13,523 nt of DNA from Oscillospiraceae bacterium. GTDB taxonomy: Bacteria; Bacillota; Clostridia; Oscillospirales; Acutalibacteraceae. The notes beneath the pieces are model-generated. The model worked only from the letters and a program-made list of their open reading frames with translations, did not search any database and had not been told where the DNA came from. The stretch spans positions 1 through 13,523 of the forward strand of contig JAISII010000065.1 of the NCBI GenBank assembly GCA_031262125.1, given 5' to 3'. A program made the translations under genes and the position numbers. Each line of letters begins with the position of its first letter. The stretch's first letter is position 1. Positions 6,621 through 11,703 of the stretch are shown here, piece by piece.

Positions 6621-6649
6621 AGTGTAACACAATTTATACACTATGTCAA
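6621..6649 (-). promoter_or_regulatory. Promoter and likely operator of the orphan antitoxin gene
   Basis: On the minus strand a perfect TTGACA (6649-6644) and TACACT (6626-6621) are 17 bases apart. An inverted repeat, AGTGTA (6621-6626) with TACACT (6637-6642), covers the -10 and most of the spacer. Such placement suits autorepression by the encoded ribbon-helix-helix protein. ACAGT words at 6610-6625 and 6651-6655 flank it. Confidence 0.72.
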
Positions 6650-6687
6650 CACAGTATTTATATTAGCTTAATATTTGTAACACTATT

Positions 6688-6722
6688 AAAAACAACCCGT
6701 CTGTTTAAAAACGGGCTGTTTT
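6688..6722 (-). terminator. Intrinsic terminator after the desulfoferrodoxin gene
   Basis: AAAACA (6689-6694) and CCCGT (6696-6700) pair with ACGGG (6711-6715) and TGTTTT (6717-6722), with one A-C mismatch and a ten-base loop. On the minus strand the stem runs into five T (complement of 6688-6692). It ends transcription arriving from the rubredoxin/fprA/desulfoferrodoxin genes. Confidence 0.75.
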
Positions 6723-6761
6723 GTTTGATATTTAGTTTTTAAAAAACTGATTTTAGAATAA

Positions 6762-7154
6762 TCAACCCTCAGCTATGTCTGCTTTCCACAAGCCATGCAG
6801 GTTGCAATACTCATATACTGCAACGGGGGTTGTGTTGCTGATGTCAAAATCTACCTGCGGTTCGTCGCCGGGATTAAAGTAATGGAAAGCCCCGCCGTTT
6901 TCTGTAACAAGGTATACCCATTGTATGTAATGCTCAGGCAGCATTGGGTGCGGCACATCGCCAACGCTGACGGTTAGAACATTGCCGTTGCTTTGTGCAA
7001 CGGGCACGTGCTTTTCGGTTGCGGCGTCGGTTGTATTTGGGCGTAGCAGCACCATTGGTGCACCGCAGCAAACAAGCTGACCGCCGCCGTTGTTAACAAC
7101 CATAATTATGTTGCCGCAGGTTGGGCAACGGTAAAATTTTACTTCGTTTTTCAT
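6762..7154 (-). CDS. dfx: Desulfoferrodoxin (superoxide reductase)
   Basis: A 130-residue two-iron-centre superoxide reductase that reduces superoxide to hydrogen peroxide without releasing oxygen, suited to an anaerobe. The N-terminal desulforedoxin-like centre I is complete: C10, C13 (CPTC) and C29-C30. Centre II ligands are H49, H69, H75, C117 and H120, seen in EKHVP, HPMLPEH and CNLHGLW; Glu47 is the usual active-site glutamate. AGGAGGA (complement of 7163-7169) lies 8 bases before the ATG. It follows the FprA gene by 27 bases on the same strand, and rubredoxin, the usual electron donor, is encoded two genes upstream. The class with intact centre I is a firm call. Confidence 0.95.
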   Translation of the reverse strand: MKNEVKFYRCPTCGNIIMVVNNGGGQLVCCGAPMVLLRPNTTDAATEKHVPVAQSNGNVLTVSVGDVPHPMLPEHYIQWVYLVTENGGAFHYFNPGDEPQVDFDISNTTPVAVYEYCNLHGLWKADIAEG

Positions 7155-7181
7155 TTGTTTTGTCCTCCTTTTTTAAAAAAA

Positions 7182-8390
7182 CTAAACCGTCTGTGCAAAG
7201 CGTTTGCCGAACGCAACAGCATTTGCCAAATCTTCCTCTGTCGGTACAAAGTTAACCTTAAACTGCTCATCATAAAGATTGCACTTTAGCTGCTGCAAAC
7301 GCATTGCAGTGTGTGCAAACCCTTCCCCGCTCCAGCCAAATGAACCGAAAAGTGCAACAGAGCGTTTTGCCATATTTATCGCATCGGCGTGGGCAAGCAG
7401 CTGCCAAATTGGCGGCACAACATCACGGTTGATAGTAAGCGGACCGAGCAAAAAAGCATCGCAGCCGTTTAGCAAACCTGCAAGCTCGGCGATATTATGG
7501 TTTTTGATGTTGTAAGTTTCGCACTCGGCGTTCGGGAAAATTTGCAAGATGCCCTTTTGCACAGCTTGGGCAATTTTTTTGGTGTTGCCGTAAGCAGAGC
7601 AATAAAAAATCGGAATAAGCACGTTTTCACGCTCCACGACGGTTGACCATTCTAAATAAGCATCTTTAACCGTGTTAAGGTTGCCGCCGGAGGTAAGCAC
7701 CGGACCATGGCTGGGGCAAACAATCTCGACATCCAGCGAGTTTAAAATATCCAGCCCGCTTAAAACATAGGGCTTAAACGGGGCAAAAATGCAGTCGTAA
7801 TAGTTTTTGAGAGAATCTATGTATTTTTTCGGGTATGTAACATCGGTGTCGAACACTTGCGGTTCGCAATAGTGGCTACCTAAAAAATCGCAGGTAAAAG
7901 CAACCTTATCTTGCGGCAAATAGGTAAACATAGAATCGGGCCAGTGCAAAAACGGTGCAGCATAAAACTGCAAAGTTTTGCCGCCCAAGTCCAGCTCGTC
8001 GCCTGTTTTTACGATTTTAAAGTTAAGACTATCATTATTTGTAATGTTTTTAAGGTAGATTGAAGCCGCTTTTGTGCAGACGATTTCTATATACGGGAAC
8101 CACTGCACAACCTGCTTAACACAGCCCGAATGGTCGGGTTCGGTGTGGTTGAGTATGAGATAATCGGGAGTTTTACCGCCCAAAGCTTCGTCAATAATGC
8201 CTTTGTAGGCGTTGCCGAACGAAATATGGCTTGCCTCTATTATGGCGGTTTTTTCGCTGCCGTCAACTACATAGGAGTTATAGCTTGTGCCGTACTCGGT
8301 GTGCATAATAACGTCGAACGTACGCATACCGGGGTTTAGCACACCTGCATACGTTACAGATTCTGTAATTTTAGTCATTTTTATGTTCAT
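7182..8390 (-). CDS. fprA: Flavodiiron protein FprA (oxygen/nitric oxide reductase)
   Basis: A 402-residue cytoplasmic flavodiiron protein that reduces O2 to water or NO to N2O with electrons from rubredoxin. The N-terminal metallo-beta-lactamase-like domain carries the diiron ligands: H82, E84 and D86 in NHTEPDH, H149 in LHWPD, D168 in TCDFLGSHY, and H228 in CPSHGPV. The C-terminal flavodoxin domain begins near residue 255; its FMN phosphate loop is SAYGNT (265-270). There is no fused rubredoxin, consistent with the separate rubredoxin gene upstream. I chose the ATG at 8390; an in-frame ATG at 8429 adds 13 residues unlike the family, and one at 8378 is also possible. The ribosome binding site GGAAAGG ends only three bases before the 8390 start, an unusually tight gap. 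Confidence 0.95.
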   Translation of the reverse strand: MNIKMTKITESVTYAGVLNPGMRTFDVIMHTEYGTSYNSYVVDGSEKTAIIEASHISFGNAYKGIIDEALGGKTPDYLILNHTEPDHSGCVKQVVQWFPYIEIVCTKAASIYLKNITNNDSLNFKIVKTGDELDLGGKTLQFYAAPFLHWPDSMFTYLPQDKVAFTCDFLGSHYCEPQVFDTDVTYPKKYIDSLKNYYDCIFAPFKPYVLSGLDILNSLDVEIVCPSHGPVLTSGGNLNTVKDAYLEWSTVVERENVLIPIFYCSAYGNTKKIAQAVQKGILQIFPNAECETYNIKNHNIAELAGLLNGCDAFLLGPLTINRDVVPPIWQLLAHADAINMAKRSVALFGSFGWSGEGFAHTAMRLQQLKCNLYDEQFKVNFVPTEEDLANAVAFGKRFAQTV

Positions 8391-8400
8391 TTGCCTTTCC

Positions 8401-8463
8401 GGCTCACACAATATTTGAATATCACACAATAAATAAATTAATTAAACACACGCCCTGTGAGCC
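8401..8463 (-). promoter_or_regulatory. Long-range inverted repeat and direct repeat before fprA
   Basis: GGCTCACA (8401-8408) is the exact complement of TGTGAGCC (8456-8463), enclosing 47 bases and ending next to the fprA ribosome binding site. Within it TCACACAAT occurs at 8404-8412 and again at 8422-8430, 18 bases apart. Either the long stem folds in the rubredoxin-fprA mRNA, or the repeats bind a regulator at an internal promoter. The match to known redox operators (for example Rex) is poor, so no regulator is named. Confidence 0.45.
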
Positions 8464-8485
8464 AAAAGCGGATGTGTTAAAAAAA

Positions 8486-8647
8486 TCAATCCTCCGGCTC
8501 AAACATATCTTTGCCAACACCGCAAACGGGGCAAACCCAATCTTCGGGTACATCTTCCCAAGCAGTTCCGGCGGCCACACCATTATCGGGGTCGCCTATT
8601 GCAGGGTCATAAACATGGTTGCAAATTGTGCAAACGTATTTTTTCAT
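8486..8647 (-). CDS. Rubredoxin
   Basis: A 53-residue rubredoxin, a small one-iron electron carrier. It starts MKKYVCTICNHVYDP, with both CxxC iron knuckles: C6-T-I-C9 and C39-P-V-C42 in DWVCPVCG. The family hallmarks GDP, W30 and W37 in AWEDVPEDWVCP, and the acidic FEPED end are present, and the length is typical. AAAGGTGAT lies 8-9 bases before the ATG on the minus strand. It is the first gene of the set rubredoxin, fprA, desulfoferrodoxin, and should deliver electrons to both enzymes. It is short enough to be missed by length-filtered gene calling. Confidence 0.95.
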   Translation of the reverse strand: MKKYVCTICNHVYDPAIGDPDNGVAAGTAWEDVPEDWVCPVCGVGKDMFEPED

Positions 8648-8676
8648 TTAAATTATCACCTTTCGTATATAAAAAT

Positions 8677-8738
8677 CAGGTAATTCAGTAATGAATATCA
8701 CCTGAACATATTCTATAACAATTATAAAGAAAAATCAA
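8677..8738 (-). promoter_or_regulatory. Promoter and 5'-end hairpin of the rubredoxin operon
   Basis: On the minus strand TTGATT (8738-8733) and TAGAAT (8715-8710) are 17 bases apart, giving a start near 8703. The transcript would open almost directly with a hairpin: minus-strand CAGGT and TTCA at 8704-8692 pair with TGAA and ACCTG at 8687-8677 around a four-base loop. The hairpin ends about 20 bases before the ribosome binding site. It may protect the 5' end or tune expression. Confidence 0.6.
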
Positions 8739-8768
8739 GCAAAAAAGCAGAATTTTATATTTTTTTGT

Positions 8769-8797
8769 TTGACAAACAGCGTCAAATATGATATTAT
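8769..8797 (+). promoter_or_regulatory. Promoter of tRNA-Ala
   Basis: A perfect TTGACA (8769-8774) and TATTAT (8792-8797) separated by 17 bases place the start near 8804, about 28 bases before the tRNA. It is divergent from the rubredoxin promoter, whose -35 lies 30 bases away. Confidence 0.85.
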
Positions 8798-8831
8798 ATT
8801 TGCGTTGCAAAAAAAATATATATTTCAACAT

Positions 8832-8907
<76 letters not shown>

Positions 8908-8908
8908 T

Positions 8909-8930
8909 GCGGACGGCTTTTGCCGTCCGC
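8909..8930 (+). terminator. Strong hairpin one base after the tRNA
   Basis: GCGGACGGC (8909-8917) pairs perfectly with GCCGTCCGC (8922-8930) around TTTT. It is probably the tRNA transcript's termination or 3'-processing structure, although no T-run follows directly. It abuts the palindromic repeat that begins at 8933 and could instead be its outermost arm. Confidence 0.6.
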
Positions 8931-8932
8931 AA

Positions 8933-9084
8933 CGATATTTGCTTTTGGCAAATGATATGCCTGTGGCGTGATATGACTACGTCGTGATATGCACCTTCGG
9001 TGCGTGAAGAAGCAAATATCATATCACTCGTGCGAAGCACGAATATCTCTACGCAGTAATATCACATTGCAACGCAATATATCA
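8933..9084. repeat. Symmetric palindromic repeat built of TGATAT/ATATCA boxes and mini-hairpins
   Basis: The left half has boxes CGATAT (8933) and TGATAT (8953, 8969, 8985). The right half has ATATCA (9021), ATATCT (9043) and ATATCA (9059, 9079). Box spacings mirror each other: 20, 16, 16 on the left and 22, 16, 20 on the right. Between boxes lie mini-hairpins such as TTTGC/GCAAA, GCC/GGC, TCGTGC/GCACGA and ATTGC/GCAAT, with GCACC-TTCG-GGTGC at the centre (GCACC/GGTGC sharing the loop edge). An alternative 11-base-pair stem pairs GATATTTGCTT (8934-8944) with AAGCAAATATC (9010-9020). There is no coding potential. It looks like a mobile, non-coding miniature element or a structured RNA. Confidence 0.75.
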
Positions 9085-9110
9085 CAAAAAAAGCATTTTA
9101 ATGATTAATA

Positions 9111-9209
9111 ACTAAGCACTTGTCTGCTACCGAGTAGGCATTTTGCGTTTGTTCTGCACCGTTAGGTCTTTGAAGGTGCAGAAACAAACGCTTATTTTTT
9201 TATATTTTT
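9111..9209 (+). promoter_or_regulatory. Transcription attenuator, candidate guanidine-type riboswitch, upstream of sugE
   Basis: A terminator sits inside the sugE leader. GCGTTTGTTCTGCACC (9145-9160) pairs with the strand at 9175-9191, giving a 16-base-pair stem with a single bulge and a 14-base loop. It is followed by a long T-rich run (9192-9209) and, immediately after, the sugE ribosome binding site AGGAGG (9210-9215). Upstream is a second hairpin: TG and CTAC (9125-9130) pair with GTAG and CA (9134-9140, one G bulged) around CGA. A terminator between promoter and gene means expression needs read-through. Guanidinium exporters of this family are commonly controlled by guanidine riboswitches. 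The two-hairpin layout recalls the class IV (mepA) type, but I cannot confirm its consensus. I see no match to the class I or class II cores. Confidence 0.65.
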
Positions 9210-9220
9210 AGGAGGAAAAT

Positions 9221-9541
9221 ATGTCTTGGTTTTATCTAGTATTGGCAGGGATTTTGGAAGTGGTTTGGGCTGTTCTTTTAAAGCTATCAGAAGGATTCAG
9301 CAAGCTTGGTTTTTCTATTGCCACTATAGTTGTAATGATTGCAAGTTTTTTATGCCTATCTCAGGCGACAAAAACGCTGCCGCTTGGTACTTCTTATGCG
9401 ATATGGACAGGCATTGGTGCGTTAGGTGCATTGATAGTGGGAATTGTGTTCTTTAAAGAATCGGTTAATGCTGCAAGAGTGTTTTTTGCTTTGCTTTTGC
9501 TTATTGGAATTATTGGGTTAAAATTTACTACAGAGCAATAA
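9221..9541 (+). CDS. sugE: SugE/Gdx-type small multidrug resistance exporter (guanidinium/H+ antiporter)
   Basis: A 106-residue inner-membrane protein of the small multidrug resistance family, with four membrane helices (about 2-20, 28-48, 57-78, 85-102). It works as an antiparallel dimer exchanging protons for substrate. The catalytic glutamate is Glu13 in GILEVVWAVLLKLSEGF, whose form is that of the SugE/Gdx subgroup rather than EmrE. TLPLGTSYAIWTGIGALGA (about 53-71) is also typical of Gdx. Gdx proteins export guanidinium, and related members carry quaternary ammonium compounds; the exact substrate here is inference. Many family members work as paired genes, but this is a single gene. AGGAGG is 5 bases before the ATG. 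It is preceded by an attenuator and followed by its own terminator, so it is a single-gene transcription unit. Confidence 0.93.
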   Translation: MSWFYLVLAGILEVVWAVLLKLSEGFSKLGFSIATIVVMIASFLCLSQATKTLPLGTSYAIWTGIGALGALIVGIVFFKESVNAARVFFALLLLIGIIGLKFTTEQ

Positions 9542-9637
9542 TTTTGTTAAATGCATCTACCCTATTCGCAATCATACTATGCAATTTAAACGCATCTGCT
9601 AACTCATTTACTAATCAAAAAAACAATAAAAATACAC

Positions 9638-9680
9638 GCAACCTGTAATGTCTTTAAACTTTGCAGGTTGTATTTTTTTA
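9638..9680 (+). terminator. Intrinsic terminator after sugE
   Basis: CAACCTG (9639-9645) pairs with CAGGTTG (9664-9670), extended by a G-U pair, around an 18-base loop and followed by TATTTTTTTA. It ends the sugE transcript. Within the 354-base gap to the next gene, 9542-9637 shows nothing else; the remainder holds the promoter and leader of the 9896 gene. Confidence 0.75.
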
Positions 9681-9725
9681 GATTAACCCTTTTACGCAAG
9701 TTTGTCCTAAACTTAACTGTAGAAA

Positions 9726-9755
9726 TTGTCAAATTTTAGAAACTGAACATATTAT
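9726..9755 (+). promoter_or_regulatory. Promoter of the Ig-like protein genes
   Basis: TTGTCA (9726-9731) and TATTAT (9750-9755), each 5 of 6 matches to consensus, are 18 bases apart. This predicts a start near 9762 and a leader of about 134 bases. TGAAAC (9761-9766) pairs with GTTTCA (9771-9776) around TTAT, so the transcript would begin with a small hairpin. Confidence 0.65.
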
Positions 9756-9803
9756 AAAAGTGAAACTTATGTTTCAACGATATAACAATAACACAAACGC
9801 AAT

Positions 9804-9872
9804 ATAAACCAAGTTATCTGATTTGCATAAAGCCGCACACTTTCGGCTTTATATGCTGCAATGTTGGTTTAT
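9804..9872 (+). promoter_or_regulatory. Nested leader hairpin before the 9896 gene
   Basis: The outer stem ATAAACCAA (9804-9812) pairs perfectly with TTGGTTTAT (9864-9872). Inside it ATAAAGCCG (9827-9835) pairs perfectly with CGGCTTTAT (9844-9852) around CACACTTT. The structure ends about 10 bases before the ribosome binding site AAGGAG (9883-9888). There is no T-run after it, so it is not a terminator. It may stabilise the mRNA or regulate translation of a long structural-protein transcript. Confidence 0.55.
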
Positions 9873-9895
9873 TTAATATAATAAGGAGACATGAT

Positions 9896-11671
9896 ATGTC
9901 AGATTCTATACAGAAAAAACAAATATTTTTTAAAAGTTTAACTGCAAACGGTGCAAAAAACCTCATAACCACTACCGTTTTAACAGCTGAATTTTTAGAA
10001 GGCAACCCTAATCTTGAACTAAAAAACCTGTCTATCGCAGGTGCAGATATAGTTGAGGTTAGAGATATTAGTACCGAAACCGTATTTAAATACGAAATCG
10101 AAATTAACAATATCGACGAACCTGTTGACGGTGCTTTGCCGAGGATAGTAGAAATTGCTATTGCCACACAGCCCAGAGAGAGCGAAATTTGGCCCGACTC
10201 TAAAAAAACTGCTGTAAACTTAAAGCAATACGCTTTTACAAGCCTTAGTGCAAACGGTGTAACTAACTTTATAACCACAGATAAGTTGTATGCTGTTATT
10301 GCACCCGCAATGGACACTTTGACCGGTAATAACTTTACCGTAGACGGTGCAACCGTAAACGGTGTTAGGTTAATGCCCGAGAGTGAATATTCGGATATAC
10401 CGATATTTAACGCTCTTTCAAGCACTTGGTTTTTGAATAATGTTCCCGACAATTTTGCTTTCCGGCAAGACGGTATTCCCTCGGGGCGGCCCAGTATTTC
10501 ATTTGCCGGAGGTTTAGCCGACGGAAGCACGCAAACATTCGGCGGCGAGCCAACACCCGATGGTGTTAGACTCCTCGGCTTGCAAGGAACCTATCAAGAC
10601 GCAGCCACACAGACCGGCGAAGAAACACCTACCGACGGTGATAACAATATTACTCCTCCCCCCACCAACACCACTCCGGCAACTCCTCTTGTTCCGGCAA
10701 CGCCGAATTACTCGGTTTATGAGCTGGCAGTAACACTGAACCCGGACAAAAAAGACGAAGATAAAGTTTCGGTAAAAATTGCAATTCCCGACGAGCTTGT
10801 TGTTCCCAACGAGCTTGATGTTCCGATTTATGTACACCAAAAAACCCGCACTTGGGTGCAGGTTGCAAACAACGGTGTTATTAACAGAACACTTAACAGC
10901 GGCGTATTTACACTTTTACCGCTTAGCAGACCAATTATTGACGACAGTGTGCATTTGCACGCAAACGCAGACGGCATTGTTATTGACGACTTCGGCGATT
11001 ATGAAGTTACGGTAACTGTGCAATACAGTGTGAGCGTTGATTCTAATATCGAGTTCCAGCTGCTGGCAGGCGACAGCACCTACAACTTCTCGGGGTATGG
11101 TTTCCAAGACGAAACACATGCTTTAACAAACACAATTACACGCACGTTTATGCTGCCTAATGTAGCATCCGGCACACAGTTTAATTTGGAAGCAAAATCT
11201 CAATATAACGAAGTAGCGTTTAGCTGCAACGCCCAAACCGACACTAACCCGAATGCTAAAGCTATGTTTATGCTTATTCGCAAAATCGAGACCGAAGACA
11301 TTGCACACGCAGTCTTTAACCAGCTCTCGGCATCTATTGATTACGGCGAAATCGACAAGTTTTATATTCACAGCAATGCTTGGTTTAGCTGCGAGGGGCA
11401 TGTTTATGCTACTTGGAGAGATGACACCGGGCATTGGGTAACACCTAAAGTTTATAAATGGGGGCACAATATTCCCCGTAATAAACACTATACGTTGGAT
11501 TTGGGCGATAAAATCCCGGACGGTGCAACCGTACAGTTGATTATAGACGCTATAGCAGGTGCAACCGTAATGGCTCCCGAGCAGTTTATTTACAAAGCAG
11601 GCGCAAACAGAACAGCCGGCTATCATATTACGGGTACGACCTATAATATCGGTATGGATTATGACGGTTAA
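9896..11671 (+). CDS. Large Ig-like repeat protein of unknown function, no signal peptide
   Basis: A 591-residue protein with a polar start (MSDSIQKKQIFF), no signal peptide, membrane segment or sorting motif. Residues 14-90 and 115-165 are two related beta-rich repeats (SLTANGAKNLITTTVLTAEF and SLSANGVTNFITTDKLYAV), resembling Ig-like repeats of bacterial surface proteins with a TTTT-type core. About 236-272 is a Thr/Pro-rich linker. Residues about 273-475 form a beta-rich domain (IYVHQKTRTWVQV, FGDYEVTVTVQY), and about 480-591 a second C-terminal domain rich in aromatic and His residues (KWGHN, HYTLDLGDK). The beta domain recurs in the next gene. AAGGAG is 7 bases before the ATG. A separate ATG at 9891 is out of frame. 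The domains suggest an adhesive or structural role; lack of a signal is the puzzle, implying an intracellular assembly, an unusual export route, or release by lysis. I cannot name it. Confidence 0.85.
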   Translation: MSDSIQKKQIFFKSLTANGAKNLITTTVLTAEFLEGNPNLELKNLSIAGADIVEVRDISTETVFKYEIEINNIDEPVDGALPRIVEIAIATQPRESEIWPDSKKTAVNLKQYAFTSLSANGVTNFITTDKLYAVIAPAMDTLTGNNFTVDGATVNGVRLMPESEYSDIPIFNALSSTWFLNNVPDNFAFRQDGIPSGRPSISFAGGLADGSTQTFGGEPTPDGVRLLGLQGTYQDAATQTGEETPTDGDNNITPPPTNTTPATPLVPATPNYSVYELAVTLNPDKKDEDKVSVKIAIPDELVVPNELDVPIYVHQKTRTWVQVANNGVINRTLNSGVFTLLPLSRPIIDDSVHLHANADGIVIDDFGDYEVTVTVQYSVSVDSNIEFQLLAGDSTYNFSGYGFQDETHALTNTITRTFMLPNVASGTQFNLEAKSQYNEVAFSCNAQTDTNPNAKAMFMLIRKIETEDIAHAVFNQLSASIDYGEIDKFYIHSNAWFSCEGHVYATWRDDTGHWVTPKVYKWGHNIPRNKHYTLDLGDKIPDGATVQLIIDAIAGATVMAPEQFIYKAGANRTAGYHITGTTYNIGMDYDG

Positions 11672-11703
11672 GTTTATAATTACAAATAAGAAAGGATGAT
11701 ATT

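Noticed and set aside
8390..8429. Upstream start for FprA adding 13 residues
   Set aside because: The extra residues do not resemble the family's N-terminus, and the ATG at 8429 lies inside the inverted-repeat region without a good ribosome binding site.
8933..9084. CRISPR array
   Set aside because: Boxes are only about 6 bases, invert at the midpoint and are separated by short self-complementary segments rather than unique spacers; no cas genes are present.
9111..9191. Class I (ykkC) or class II guanidine riboswitch
   Set aside because: I could not find the class I conserved core or the paired ACGR loops of class II; only the general attenuator architecture and gene context support a guanidine sensor.
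10514..10868. Open frames antisense to the Thr/Pro-rich linker of the 9896 gene
   Set aside because: They are shadows of a biased, low-complexity coding stretch, and no ribosome binding site or domain is visible.
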